64,000 nt of DNA from Streptomyces canus (GTDB lineage: Bacteria > Actinomycetota > Actinomycetes > Streptomycetales > Streptomycetaceae): positions 1,798,001 to 1,862,000 of the forward strand of contig NZ_JAUSYQ010000002.1 in NCBI RefSeq assembly GCF_030816965.1, written 5' to 3'. Positions 33,928 through 45,618 of this stretch are shown in pieces; position 1 is the first letter of the stretch, and the number at the start of each line of letters is the position of its first letter. The notes under the pieces are model-generated. The model made no database searches and was not told the origin of the DNA. It saw only the letters and a program-made list of their open reading frames with translations. Made by a program: the position numbers and the translations under genes.

Positions 33928-34550
33928 TCCGGATCATCCTGGCCGACGACCACCCGGTCGTACGGGAGGGCCTGCGAGCGATGCTGAGCGCGGAACCGGA
34001 CCTGGAGGTGATCGCGGACGCGACGAGCGGGCCGCAGGCGGAGGCGCTGGCGGCTGAACTCCGGCCCGACATCGTGCTGATGGACCTGCGGATGCCGGGC
34101 GGCTCGGGCGTGGATTCGATCGTACGGATGACGGAGGCGGGACTGCCCTGCCGGGTGATCGTCCTGACGACGTACGAGACGGACCGGGACATCCTGCGGG
34201 CCGTGGAGGCGGGGGCCGCCGGCTATCTGCTCAAGGACCTGCCCCGGGGCGAACTGGCGGAGTCCGTACGGGCCGCCGCCCGGGGCGAGACCGTCCTGGC
34301 GCCGACCGTCGCGGCCCGCCTGGTCGACCAGTTGCGCACCAGGCCGGAGCGGCCCCGGCTCTCGGAGCGCGAGACAGCGGTGCTGCGTCTGGTGGCGGAG
34401 GGCTGCACGAACGCGGAGATCGGGCGCAGGCTGTTCATCGGCGAGTCGACGGTCAAGACCCATCTCCTGCGCGTCTTCGGCAAGTTGGGAGTCGACGACC
34501 GCACCGCCGCGGTGACCTGCGCGATGCGCCACGGCCTCCTCGACCAGTGA
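33924..34550 (+). CDS. LuxR/NarL-family response regulator
   Basis: The 208-residue regulator has a receiver domain with acidic pair ADDHP, phospho-Asp54 in VLMDLRMPGG, Thr in VLTTYE and Lys in LLKDLPRGE. The C-terminal HTH reads LSERETAVLRLVAEGCTNAE, then STVKTHLLRVFGKLG. It is the last gene of the exporter/two-component operon and probably controls it. The bidirectional hairpin after it also terminates convergent hisS. Confidence 0.95.
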   Translation: MIRIILADDHPVVREGLRAMLSAEPDLEVIADATSGPQAEALAAELRPDIVLMDLRMPGGSGVDSIVRMTEAGLPCRVIVLTTYETDRDILRAVEAGAAGYLLKDLPRGELAESVRAAARGETVLAPTVAARLVDQLRTRPERPRLSERETAVLRLVAEGCTNAEIGRRLFIGESTVKTHLLRVFGKLGVDDRTAAVTCAMRHGLLDQ

Positions 34551-34551
34551 A

Positions 34552-34585
34552 AGAAGGGCGCCGGCCACGTGACCGGCGCCCTTCT
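34552..34585. terminator. Bidirectional terminator between response regulator and hisS
   Basis: AGAAGGGCGCCGG (34552-34564) pairs with CCGGCGCCCTTCT (34573-34585), a perfect 13-bp stem with loop CCACGTGA. It sits between the convergent stops and is well placed for both genes. Confidence 0.85.
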
Positions 34586-34597
34586 CCTGGAGTACTG

Positions 34598-35860
34598 CTA
34601 ACCGAGCCTGGACTCCAGCTCCGCCACGATCTCGTTGACCCCGATCGCCGACTGCTCCCCGGACTCCATGTCCTTGAGCTGTACGACGCCCTCGGCGAGG
34701 TCGCGTTCACCGGCGACGATCGTGTAGCGGGCGCCGCTGCGGTTGGCGTTCTTCATGGCGCCCTTGAGGCCCTTGGCGCCGTAGGAGAAGTCCGCCGCGA
34801 TACCCACCTTGCGGAGTTCGGTGACCTTGGCGAAGAGGATCCGGCGGGCCTCCTCTCCCAGCGGGACCGCGAACACACTGGTCGTCGAGGGGAGTTCGAG
34901 CTCGACGCCCTCCGCCTCCAGGGCGAGGACCGTGCGGTCGACGCCCAACGCCCAGCCCACGGACGGAAGGGCCGGGCCGCCGATCATCTCCGACAGGCCG
35001 TCGTAGCGTCCGCCGCCGCCCACAGCCGACTGGGAGCCCAGACCGTCGTGGACGAACTCGAAGGTCGTACGGGTGTAGTAGTCCAGGCCGCGCACCAGCT
35101 TCGGGTCGTCCTCGAAGGCCACGCCCGCCGCGGTGATCAGCTCGCGGACCTCCTCGTGGTACGCCTTGCAGGCGTCGCAGAGGTAGTCGCGCAGCAGCGG
35201 GGCGTCCCCGAGCTGCTTCTGGACCGACTCCCGCTTGTCGTCGAGGACGCGCAGGGGGTTGATCTCGGCGCGGCGGAGCGTGTCCTCGTCGAGGTCCAGG
35301 CCGCGCAGGAAGTCCTGGAGCGCGGCCCGGTACACCGGACGGCACTCCTTGTCGCCCAGGCTGTTGAGCAGGATGCGGAAGTTGCGCAGCCCCAGCGAGC
35401 GGTACGCCTGGTCGGCCAGGATGATCAGCTCGGCGTCGAGCGCCGGGTCCTCCGCACCGATCGCCTCGGCGCCCACCTGCGAGAAGTGCCGGTAACGGCC
35501 CTTCTGCGGACGCTCGTAGCGGTAGTACGAGCCGGAGTACCAGAGCTTGACCGGCAGGTTGCCCGTCTTGTGCAGGTTGGCCTCCAGCGCCGCGCGCAGG
35601 ACGGAGGCCGTGCCCTCGGGGCGCAGGGCCAGCTTGTCGCCGCCCTTGGTCTCGAAGGCGTACATCTCCTTGGTCACGATGTCGGTGGACTCTCCGACGC
35701 CGCGCGCGAACAGCTCGACGCTCTCGAAGCCGGGCGTCTCGATGTAGCCGTAGCCGGAGGCGCGCAGGGGCGCGGCGATCGCCTCACGGACCGCCAGGAA
35801 CTTGGCGCTGTCTGGCGGGATCAGGTCGTACGTGCCCTTGGGGGCCTGAAAGGTGCTCAC
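34598..35860 (-). CDS. hisS: Histidyl-tRNA synthetase
   Basis: The 420-residue class II enzyme charges tRNA-His. Motif 1 to 2 include [20 protein letters not shown], with histidine motifs in [18 protein letters not shown] and [15 protein letters not shown]. The C-terminal anticodon-binding domain ends the protein. The start is GTG. It follows the MBL gene by only 12 bases and is therefore likely co-transcribed, as in many actinobacteria. Confidence 0.97.
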   Translation of the reverse strand: MSTFQAPKGTYDLIPPDSAKFLAVREAIAAPLRASGYGYIETPGFESVELFARGVGESTDIVTKEMYAFETKGGDKLALRPEGTASVLRAALEANLHKTGNLPVKLWYSGSYYRYERPQKGRYRHFSQVGAEAIGAEDPALDAELIILADQAYRSLGLRNFRILLNSLGDKECRPVYRAALQDFLRGLDLDEDTLRRAEINPLRVLDDKRESVQKQLGDAPLLRDYLCDACKAYHEEVRELITAAGVAFEDDPKLVRGLDYYTRTTFEFVHDGLGSQSAVGGGGRYDGLSEMIGGPALPSVGWALGVDRTVLALEAEGVELELPSTTSVFAVPLGEEARRILFAKVTELRKVGIAADFSYGAKGLKGAMKNANRSGARYTIVAGERDLAEGVVQLKDMESGEQSAIGVNEIVAELESRLG

Positions 35861-35872
35861 GGAAGTCTCTCG

Positions 35873-36586
35873 TCACATTCCTCGTCGGGGAGGGGTGTTC
35901 GCACCCTCTCCCTGGCCGGCGGCCACTTCCCGCAGATACGGGTTGGTGGCGCGCTCCTGGCCGATGGTCGTCTGGGGGCCGTGGCCGGACAGCACCACGG
36001 TCGAGTCGTCGAGCGGCAGGCACACGCGGGCCAGCGAGTCGAGCATCTCGGCCATGTCACCGCCGGGCAGGTCGGTGCGTCCGATGGAGCCGGCGAAGAG
36101 CAGATCCCCCGAGAAGAAGACCGAGGGAATCTCGGCCGTCTCGGGCATCCGGAAGGTCACCGACCCCTTGGTATGGCCCGGCGCGTGCGCGACGGACAGG
36201 TCCAGGCCCGCGAGCTCCAGCCGCACACCGTCGGTCAGCTCCTTGACGTCGTCCGGCTCCCCCACGGTGATCTCGCCCATGAGCGGCATCCCGATGGAAC
36301 GCCCCAGACCCATCGACGGGTCCTTCATCATGTAGCGGTCCTCGGGGTGGATCCACGCGGGTACTCCGTGCGCGCCGCACACGGGGACGACCGAGGCCAC
36401 GTGGTCGATGTGGCCGTGGGTGAGGACGACGGCGACGGGCTTGAGCCGATGCTTCTTCAGCGTCTCCTCGACTCCCTCGGCGGCCTGGTGGCCCGGGTCG
36501 ATGATCACGCACTCCTCACCGGCGGCGGGGGCGACGAGATAACAGTTCGTCCCCCAGGCCCCGGCGGGGAACCCGGCAATGAGCAC
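35873..36586 (-). CDS. MBL-fold metallohydrolase (glyoxalase II-like)
   Basis: The 237-residue hydrolase has the metal motif HxHxDH in VVLTHGHIDHVASVVPVCG, with later ligands in VAHAPGHTKGSVTF, FFSGDLLFAGSIGRTDLPGG and LSGHGPQTTIGQE. The order fits hydroxyacylglutathione hydrolase-like thioesterases; the substrate in mycothiol-using bacteria is not predicted. I chose GTG 36586 (VLIAGFPAGAWGTNCYLV) because GAGGA lies upstream and the family begins here. It precedes hisS closely. Confidence 0.92.
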   Translation of the reverse strand: MLIAGFPAGAWGTNCYLVAPAAGEECVIIDPGHQAAEGVEETLKKHRLKPVAVVLTHGHIDHVASVVPVCGAHGVPAWIHPEDRYMMKDPSMGLGRSIGMPLMGEITVGEPDDVKELTDGVRLELAGLDLSVAHAPGHTKGSVTFRMPETAEIPSVFFSGDLLFAGSIGRTDLPGGDMAEMLDSLARVCLPLDDSTVVLSGHGPQTTIGQERATNPYLREVAAGQGEGANTPPRRGM

Positions 36587-36766
36587 GATCGTCCTCGGTT
36601 TGTCTAGGTACGGGCGGTCTTCCGGGCGGCTGCCCCAGTGGTCAGAGCCTACCGGCGCTGCCGATTTCTCAGCGAACCCATATACGGTACGGGGCACACG
36701 CAGGCGGTCGGTTCATAGGACGCATGCGTACCGGTCGGCGTACGAGACGCATGAGGAGAGAACCCC

Positions 36767-37585
36767 GTGGTCACCCAGGAACAGCGGAAGCGGCAGCTCG
36801 CGCGGGAGAAGTTCTTGCGGCAGCAGCAGCGGCGCACGGCCGCGCGCCGCAAGGCCCGTGTACGCAACTCTGTGATCGCGTCGGTGCTCGGCGTGGTCCT
36901 GGTGGGCAGCCTGGCGCTCTACACGTCCGGGGTCATGAAGGACGACGACAAGGCCAGCGCGAGCGCGCAGACCACTCCCAGCGCGGCGGCGACCAGCAAG
37001 GCGCCGGACCCGTGCGACAAGGCCGCCGCCGGCAAGGTCAAGACGGAGACCTGGAAGAAGGAGCCGGCGATGTCCATCGACAAGTCGGCGAAATACACCC
37101 TTGGCCTCGCCACGACGTGCGGTGAGATCGACATCGCGCTGAAGGCGTCGGCGGCCCCGCACACCGTGAACTCGTTCGACTTCCTGGCGAACAAGGGCTT
37201 CTTCGACCACACCAAGTGCCACCGGCTCACCACCAACGGCATCTACGTCCTGCAGTGCGGCGACCCGACGGGCTCCGGCAGCGGCGGACCGGGCTACACC
37301 ATCCCGGACGAGAACCTGAAGGACAAGAGCCTCAAGAGCAACGTCTACCCGGCGGGCACCGTCGCGATGGCGAACACCGGGCAGGCGCACACCGGCGGAA
37401 GCCAGTTCTTCCTCGTCTACCAGGACAGCCAGCTCCCTCCGAGCTACACCCCGTTCGGCACCATCTCGGAATCCGGTATGAAGGTGCTGAAGAAGATCGC
37501 CGCGGCCGGTGAGAGCACCGGCGCGGGCGACGGCGCGCCGAACGCGACCGTCGTGATCAACAAGGCGACGGTCACCAAATCCTGA
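36767..37585 (+). CDS. Membrane-anchored cyclophilin-type peptidyl-prolyl isomerase
   Basis: The 272-residue protein has a basic N-terminus (RRKARVRNSVI), a signal-anchor helix (ASVLGVVLVGSLALYTSGV) and a Ser/Ala-rich linker. The cyclophilin domain spans about residues 108-268: CHRLTTNGIYVLQCGDP keeps the catalytic Arg, and AMANTGQAHTGGSQFFLVYQ carries the substrate loop. It probably helps fold exported proteins. The gene is divergent from the MBL gene across a 180-base promoter region. The start is GTG with GAGGAGAG-like sequence upstream. Confidence 0.94.
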   Translation: MVTQEQRKRQLAREKFLRQQQRRTAARRKARVRNSVIASVLGVVLVGSLALYTSGVMKDDDKASASAQTTPSAAATSKAPDPCDKAAAGKVKTETWKKEPAMSIDKSAKYTLGLATTCGEIDIALKASAAPHTVNSFDFLANKGFFDHTKCHRLTTNGIYVLQCGDPTGSGSGGPGYTIPDENLKDKSLKSNVYPAGTVAMANTGQAHTGGSQFFLVYQDSQLPPSYTPFGTISESGMKVLKKIAAAGESTGAGDGAPNATVVINKATVTKS

Positions 37586-37717
37586 CCGCCAAGTGCGAAA
37601 TTTCGGTCGCGCGGGATGCGGACAGGCAACCCGCCGGTCGCCTATGTTGGCCGTGACGAAACTGTGGACGATGCCCGGGGGCGCTGACGCCTCTCGGCAT
37701 CATGTGGAGGAGGCGCT

Positions 37718-38947
37718 GTGAGCAGCGACCCGTGGGGCCGCGTCGACGAGACGGGGACCGTGTACGTGCGTACGGCCGACGGCGAACAGGTCGTCGGTTC
37801 CTGGCAGGCCGGCTCCCCCGAGGAAGCCCTGGCCTACTTCGAGCGCAAGTACGAGGGCCTGGTTGTCGAGATCGGCCTCCTCGAGAAGCGAGTCAAGACC
37901 ACCGACCTGTCGGCGAAGGACGCTCAGGCAGCCATCGACCACATCCGCGAGCAGGTCGACGCGCATCACGCGGTCGGCGACCTGGACGCGCTCAAGGTGC
38001 GGTTGGACAAGCTCGTGGAGACCGTCGACAAGCGCCGCGAGGAGCGCAAGCAGCAGCGCGCGAAGCAGTCCGACGAGGCCCGGCACGCCAAGGAGGCGCT
38101 GGTCGTCGAGGCGGAGGAGCTGGCCCAGTCCGACCAGTGGCGGGCCGCCGGTGAGCGGCTGCGCGCACTGGTGGACACCTGGAAGGGTCTGCCGCGCCTG
38201 GACCGCAAGTCGGACGACGAGTTGTGGCACCGCTTCTCGCACGCGCGCTCGGCGTTCTCCAAGCGCCGCAAGGCCCACTTCGCGTCGTTGGACGCGCAGC
38301 GGGAGGACGCCCGCCGGACCAAGGAACGCCTGGTCGGCGAGGCCGAGGCGCTGTCCGGGTCGACGGACTGGGGTCCGACGGCCGCTCGCTACCGTGAGCT
38401 GATGGCCGAGTGGAAGGCAGCCGGCCGCGCCCAGCGCGAGCACGAGGACGACCTGTGGAACCGCTTCCGTGGCGCCCAGGACGTGTTCTTCGCCGCCCGC
38501 AGCTCGGTGTTCGCCGAGCGGGACGCCGAGCAGACCGAGAACCTCAAGCTGAAGGAGGAGCTCGCCGAGGAGGCCGAGAAGCTCCTGCCGATCGGCGACC
38601 TGAAGAGCGCCCGAGCCGCCTTCCGCGCGATCAACGAGCGCTGGGAGGCCATCGGTCACGTCCCGCGGGACGCCCGTCCGAAGGTCGAGGGCCGGATGCA
38701 CGCCGTCGAGCGCGCCCTCCAGGAGGCCGAGGAGACCGAGTGGCGCCGGACCAACCCGGAGGCACGCGCGCGTGCCGCGGGTCTGACCGGCCAGCTCCAG
38801 GCCGCCGTGGACAAGCTCAGGGGCCAGATCGACCAGGCGCGCGCCCAGGGCAACAACGCCAGGGCCGACAAGTTGGAGCGTGAGCTGGAGGGCCGCCAGG
38901 CGCTCCTGGACCAGGCGCTCAAGGGTCTCCAGGAGTTCGGCGGCTGA
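37718..38947 (+). CDS. DUF349 coiled-coil protein
   Basis: The 409-residue protein is dominated by DUF349 helical repeats. Repeated W-containing motifs such as DTWKGLPRLDRKSDDELWHR, DWGPTAARYRELMAEWKAAG and RFRGAQDVFF are visible, with long charged coiled-coil stretches near the end. Family members are often linked to stress responses, but no molecular role is known. The GTG start is preceded by GGAGGAGG. It ends at a strong shared hairpin with relA. Confidence 0.92.
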   Translation: MSSDPWGRVDETGTVYVRTADGEQVVGSWQAGSPEEALAYFERKYEGLVVEIGLLEKRVKTTDLSAKDAQAAIDHIREQVDAHHAVGDLDALKVRLDKLVETVDKRREERKQQRAKQSDEARHAKEALVVEAEELAQSDQWRAAGERLRALVDTWKGLPRLDRKSDDELWHRFSHARSAFSKRRKAHFASLDAQREDARRTKERLVGEAEALSGSTDWGPTAARYRELMAEWKAAGRAQREHEDDLWNRFRGAQDVFFAARSSVFAERDAEQTENLKLKEELAEEAEKLLPIGDLKSARAAFRAINERWEAIGHVPRDARPKVEGRMHAVERALQEAEETEWRRTNPEARARAAGLTGQLQAAVDKLRGQIDQARAQGNNARADKLERELEGRQALLDQALKGLQEFGG

Positions 38948-38952
38948 GGCCG

Positions 38953-38997
38953 CATGGGAAAGGGCCCCGCACCTTGGGTGCGGGGCCCTTTCCCATG
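38953..38997. terminator. Terminator between DUF349 and relA
   Basis: A 20-bp perfect stem (38953-38972 with 38978-38997), with an optional extra pair, encloses a short loop. It lies 6 bases after the DUF349 stop and just before the end of relA, so it likely terminates both convergent genes. Confidence 0.9.
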
Positions 38998-39001
38998 TCT
39001 T

Positions 39002-41566
<2,565 letters not shown>

Positions 41567-42069
41567 GAGGACTCCTCGTGCGCGATCCGGGTCCCCCGGT
41601 CAGGCTCCGGAGACCCCATGGTAGCGATCCTGCGCCCGGGGATCGCCTTCAGCCCGATGTGAGGGACGTCTACACGTGCAACAAGAGGGGCTCCCGCGTG
41701 ATTCCTGAGGGTGACCCGGGGATGTGCGGTGCGGGGCCTGTGGGTGGCCTGGGACGGCGGGGAGGCCGGGCCGAAGCGAGTGGATGCGCCGGGACGGGGC
41801 GGGCACGTGGGCGGTGGGGGCGGGCGGTCCTGGGCGGTGGCGGCCGGCGAGAATTTCACCGACGTGAGAGTTTCTGAATGAGGTGTGGCCGGCGCGGGAG
41901 GCCGCGGTCCCTCGCACAGGTACGAGTGCCGCGGCGCACAGCGCCCGGCTCACCCGCATGTGCTGCGCGGCTCGCGCCGAGGCCACGTGGCTCCACCACC
42001 CGTGCCTGGTTCACATGCGAACGGCCGTCCCCGAAGAGGGACGGCCGTTCGTGCGGGGCTTGCTGTGGG
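41567..42069. promoter_or_regulatory. Noncoding region between apt and relA
   Basis: About 500 bases lack a credible gene; the open frames are GC-driven and have no coherent protein profile. The apt terminator hairpin lies at the apt end. The rest likely holds the relA promoter on the minus strand, but I could not fix hexamers or operators from sequence. Confidence 0.4.
42018..42051 (-). terminator. Terminator hairpin after apt
   Basis: CGAACGGCCGTCCC (42018-42031) pairs with GGGACGGCCGTTCG (42038-42051), a perfect 14-bp stem with loop CGAAGA. It lies 18 bases past the apt stop, suggesting that the secD-secF-apt unit ends here and relA has its own promoter. Confidence 0.75.
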
Positions 42070-42618
42070 TCAGACCTTGAGGAGTGACTCCAGCGGGGCT
42101 CCGGCCAGGGCCGGCTCCAGGCGGGCCCGGCCGCCCAGGAAGCCCAGTTCCATCAGGACCGCGAGGCCGACGACTTCGGCGCCCGCTCGGCGGATCAGCT
42201 CGATCGAGGCCTCGGCGGTGCCGCCGGTGGCCAGAACGTCGTCGACGATCAGGATGCGGTCGTCGGCGGACAGGTCCTCCGCGTGCACCTCGATCTCCGC
42301 CGAGCCGTACTCCAGGTCGTACGCCTGGCTGAGGGTTGCCCCGGGGAGCTTGCCCGCCTTCCGCACGGGGATGAAGCCGAGGCCCGCGCGGATCGCGACC
42401 GGGGCGCCGAGGATGAAGCCCCGGGCCTCCAGACCGACGACCTTCGTGGCGCCGGTGTTCGCCGCGACCGCCGCCAGCGCGTCGGTGAGCGCCGAGAACG
42501 CCGCCGGGTCCGCCAGGAGCGGGGTGATGTCCTTGAACATCACCCCCGGCTCCGGGTAGTCGGCCACGTCACGGATACGGCTGAGCAAGAGCGCTGTGAC
42601 GTCGGTGAGTTCGGTCAT
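42070..42618 (-). CDS. apt: Adenine phosphoribosyltransferase
   Basis: The 182-residue purine salvage enzyme converts adenine and PRPP to AMP. It shows YPEPGVMFKDITPLLADPAA at the N-terminus, VVGLEARGFILGAPVAIR, and the PRPP loop RILIVDDVLATGGTAEASI. The ATG at 42618 overlaps the secF stop (ATGA). It is adjacent to relA, as in many actinobacteria, linking purine salvage with alarmone metabolism by position only. Confidence 0.96.
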   Translation of the reverse strand: MTELTDVTALLLSRIRDVADYPEPGVMFKDITPLLADPAAFSALTDALAAVAANTGATKVVGLEARGFILGAPVAIRAGLGFIPVRKAGKLPGATLSQAYDLEYGSAEIEVHAEDLSADDRILIVDDVLATGGTAEASIELIRRAGAEVVGLAVLMELGFLGGRARLEPALAGAPLESLLKV

Positions 42619-43721
42619 CGGCGCTTCCCCGAAGGACGGCCCCGGCCCCGGCCCCGGGACGCGGGCTGGGTGCGCGGACCGACGACCGCGGGGGTGGCGT
42701 CGTCGTCCGGCTCGTCGGAGACGGGGCGCGCGTCGGCCGTCTCCTCCTCGACGGACGCCTGGGCACGCTTGGCCAGGACCCGCTTCCTGAGGGCCTTCAT
42801 CGCCGGCTCGCGCTCCTTGAGGTCGGCGACGAGCGGCGTGGCGATGAAGATCGAGGAGTACGCACCGGCGGCGAGACCGACGAACAGCGACAGCGAGATG
42901 TCGTTGAGCGTGCCCGCGCCGAGGAAGCCGCCACCGATGAACAGCAGGCCCGCCACCGGCAGCAGCGCGACCACCGTGGTGTTGATCGAGCGGACCAGGG
43001 TGCTGTTGATCGAGCGGTTGGCGATGTCGCTGTAGGTCCAGCGGTTCTGCTTGGTGATGTCCTTCGTCTGCTCCTTGAGGGAGTCGAAGACGACCACCGT
43101 GTCGTAGAGCGAATAACCGAGGATGGTCAGCAGACCGATCACCGTGCCCGGCGTGACCTCGAAGCCGACGAGGGCGTAGATGCCGACAGTGATGGTGATG
43201 TCGTGGATCAGGGCGACGAGCGCCGCGATGGCCATGCGCCATTCGAAGGCGATCGCCAGATAGATCACGACGAGGACCATGAAGATCGCCAGACCCTGCC
43301 AGGCCTTGTTGGCGATCTGATCGCCCCAGCTGGGTCCGACCAGGTCGGCGGCGATGGTCTCCGGGTCGACCTTGAAGTCCTTCGCGAGGTCGTTCTTGAT
43401 CTCGTCGGACTGCTTGGTGTCCATGCCGGCGATCTGGATGCGCAGCGTGCCGTTGCCGAGCTTCTGCACGACGGCGTCGTGGCCGGAGGCTTCCTTCGCG
43501 TAGTCCTCGGCCTGGGAGACCGAGACGCTGGTCTTCTCGGTGGTGAAGACCGCGCCGCCCTGGAAGTCGATGCCCATGTTGAGGCCGCGTACCGCGAGGC
43601 CCAGGATCGCCGTGATGGTGATCAGGATCGAGATGCCGTACCAGAGCTTGCGGTGACCGATGAAGTCGTAGCTGATCTCGCCACGGTGCAGTCGGGCGCC
43701 GAGGTTGCCGAGTTTCGACAT
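42615..43721 (-). CDS. secF: Protein translocase subunit SecF
   Basis: The 368-residue RND-like membrane protein helps SecYEG-dependent export. It has an N-terminal helix (YGISILITITAILGLAV), the conserved GLNMGIDFQGGAVFTT segment and a C-terminal bundle including EWRMAIAALVALIHDITITV. I chose ATG 43721: AAGGAGG lies 7 bases upstream, while the GTG at 43727 is only 1 base from the same Shine-Dalgarno sequence. It follows secD by 2 bases and ends with a Lys/Arg-rich tail overlapping apt. Confidence 0.96.
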   Translation of the reverse strand: MSKLGNLGARLHRGEISYDFIGHRKLWYGISILITITAILGLAVRGLNMGIDFQGGAVFTTEKTSVSVSQAEDYAKEASGHDAVVQKLGNGTLRIQIAGMDTKQSDEIKNDLAKDFKVDPETIAADLVGPSWGDQIANKAWQGLAIFMVLVVIYLAIAFEWRMAIAALVALIHDITITVGIYALVGFEVTPGTVIGLLTILGYSLYDTVVVFDSLKEQTKDITKQNRWTYSDIANRSINSTLVRSINTTVVALLPVAGLLFIGGGFLGAGTLNDISLSLFVGLAAGAYSSIFIATPLVADLKEREPAMKALRKRVLAKRAQASVEEETADARPVSDEPDDDATPAVVGPRTQPASRGRGRGRPSGKRR

Positions 43722-43723
43722 GC

Positions 43724-45487
43724 TCACGCCTCCTTCGTCTCAACGGGGCCGGAACGGCGGGTGCGGCGCAGCGGCGGCTTGGCACCCAGACTCTTCGGGT
43801 CGAGGCCGGACCACTTGCTGCCGCTCGCGAAGAACTTCCGACGGGCCAGCAGCGTCATCAGCGGCTTGGTGAAGAAGAAGACCACGACGACGTCGAGCAC
43901 GGTGGTCAGACCGAGCGTGAACGCGAAGCCCTGGACCTTGCCGACCGTCACGGTGAACAGCACCGCGGCGGCGAGGAACGACACGAAGTCGGAGACCAGG
44001 ATGGTGCGCCGGGCACGCGGCCAGGCCCGCTCGACGGCGGGGCGCAGCGAGCGTCCCTCTCGGATCTCGTCCCTTATACGTTCGAAGTACACGATGAACG
44101 AGTCCGCGGTGATACCGATGGCGACGATGGCACCGCACACGGCCGGCAGGTTCAGCGCGAAGCCGATGGCCGGGCCGAGCAGCGCCATGAGCACGTAGGT
44201 GAGGATGCCGGAGACGAGCAGCGAGGCCATCGCGACGAGGGACAGGCCCCGGTAGTAGGCCACCAGGTAGATGACGACCAGGAGGAGGCCGATGGCACCG
44301 GCGAGGAGACCGGCGTGCAGCTGGTCACCGCCGAGCGCCGCGGTCACCGTGGTCACGCTCTGCTCCTGGAAGGAGAGCGGGAGGGCGCCGTACGACAGCA
44401 TGTTGGCGAGGTTCTGGGCCTCGTCCTGCGTGAAGCTGCCGGAGATCTGGGCGTTGCCGCCGGTGATCGAGGAGCTGACGTAGGGGCTGGAGACGACCTC
44501 GCCGTCGAGGACGATGCCGAACTCGTTCTGCGGCTGGGTGTTCTTCGCGAGCTGGGCCGTGATGTCCGCGAACTTCTTGGAGCCCTTGCCGTTGAAGGTC
44601 ATGGTGACCTGCCAGCCGGCGGCGGTCTGGGTGTCGAAGACCGCCTGGGCCTTCTTGACCTCGGTGCCGTCGACGGCGGCCGGGCCGAGCAGGTACTTGT
44701 ACCAGACGCCGGAGATCTCGCCGCAGCCCAGAGTGGTGTCGGCCGGCTTGGCCCCCTCGCCCGCGGTGGTGCGCTGCGCCTTCTTGGAGCAGTCCAGAGC
44801 GGCGTACTGGGCCTGGAGCTTGGCCTCGGAGGAGGAGGTGTCGGTGCCGCCGGTCGCGGGGGCCGACGGGGACGCGGAGCTCGACGCGCTCGCGGACGCC
44901 GACGGCGTGGAGTCCACTTTCAGCGCGTCGGTGACGGCGCGGCCCTGCGAGGTGGCGGAGGCCGACGGGGAGGACGACGAGGTCGCCTTCTCACCGGTGG
45001 AGCCGGACTTGCTCGCGGAAGGGCTCGGCGAGGCGGTCGAGGAGCCGCTGGCGGACGGGCTCGGCGAGGTGGCCGCGGCGCTGCCGGTGGCCTCCTGGGC
45101 CAGGACCGGACGGAAGTACAGCTTCGCGGTGGTGCCGACCTGGTCGCGGGCCTCCTTGGAGTTGGTGCCCTTGGGGATGTTCACGATGATGTTGCGATCA
45201 CCTTGGGTCTGCACCTCCGCCTCGGAGACGCCCAGGCCGTTGACACGGCGGTTCATGATGTCGACCGCGGTGTCCATGTTGGCCTTGTTGATCGCGGACC
45301 CCTGGTCGGCCTTGGCCTCCAGCGTGATGCTGGTGCCTCCGGCAAGGTCGATGCCGAGGCGCGGGGTGGTGTGTCCGGAGAGGAACATTCCACCGGTGAG
45401 CGCCACGATGGCGATCAGGATCAGGGCCAGCGTGCGCCCTGGCTTGCTCTGGGCACTCGCGCTCCGGCCCCTTTTAGGTGCTGCCAC
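43724..45487 (-). CDS. secD: Protein translocase subunit SecD
   Basis: The 587-residue partner of SecF has an N-terminal helix (ALILIAIVALTGGMFLSG), the LGIDLAGGTSITLEAKA motif, and a C-terminal six-helix domain with DSFIVYFERIRDEIREGR. The periplasmic region is lengthened by a Ser/Ala/Pro/Gly-rich low-complexity insert at about residues 135-225, which is longer than in E. coli and seems typical of Streptomyces. The start is GTG. The unit yajC-secD-secF runs in one direction, with a hairpin between yajC and secD. Confidence 0.96.
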   Translation of the reverse strand: MAAPKRGRSASAQSKPGRTLALILIAIVALTGGMFLSGHTTPRLGIDLAGGTSITLEAKADQGSAINKANMDTAVDIMNRRVNGLGVSEAEVQTQGDRNIIVNIPKGTNSKEARDQVGTTAKLYFRPVLAQEATGSAAATSPSPSASGSSTASPSPSASKSGSTGEKATSSSSPSASATSQGRAVTDALKVDSTPSASASASSSASPSAPATGGTDTSSSEAKLQAQYAALDCSKKAQRTTAGEGAKPADTTLGCGEISGVWYKYLLGPAAVDGTEVKKAQAVFDTQTAAGWQVTMTFNGKGSKKFADITAQLAKNTQPQNEFGIVLDGEVVSSPYVSSSITGGNAQISGSFTQDEAQNLANMLSYGALPLSFQEQSVTTVTAALGGDQLHAGLLAGAIGLLLVVIYLVAYYRGLSLVAMASLLVSGILTYVLMALLGPAIGFALNLPAVCGAIVAIGITADSFIVYFERIRDEIREGRSLRPAVERAWPRARRTILVSDFVSFLAAAVLFTVTVGKVQGFAFTLGLTTVLDVVVVFFFTKPLMTLLARRKFFASGSKWSGLDPKSLGAKPPLRRTRRSGPVETKEA

Positions 45488-45577
45488 CTTCTCGTACTCC
45501 CTCTCGGGCCGCTCTCGCGCCGGGTCGGCGGGCGGGCGGCCATGACTGGTGTCGGGATCCCGTGCGAGCCGCGCAGA

Positions 45578-45612
45578 TCCGGGGCGCGCGGAGCTGGTCC
45601 GCGCGCCCCGGA
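45578..45612 (-). terminator. Hairpin between yajC and secD
   Basis: TCCGGGGCGCGCGGA (45578-45592) and TCCGCGCGCCCCGGA (45598-45612) form a perfect 15-bp stem with loop GCTGG just after the yajC stop. It may terminate or attenuate transcription into secD, or stabilise yajC mRNA. Confidence 0.6.
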
Positions 45613-45618
45613 GTGCGA

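Noticed and set aside
41600..41986. Minus-strand ORF between apt and relA
   Set aside because: No ribosome binding site and no protein-like pattern; it lies in the relA promoter region.
43722..43727. GTG start for secF overlapping secD (GTGA)
   Set aside because: AAGGAGG is only 1 base from this GTG but 7 bases from ATG 43721, so the latter start is favoured despite the attractive overlap.
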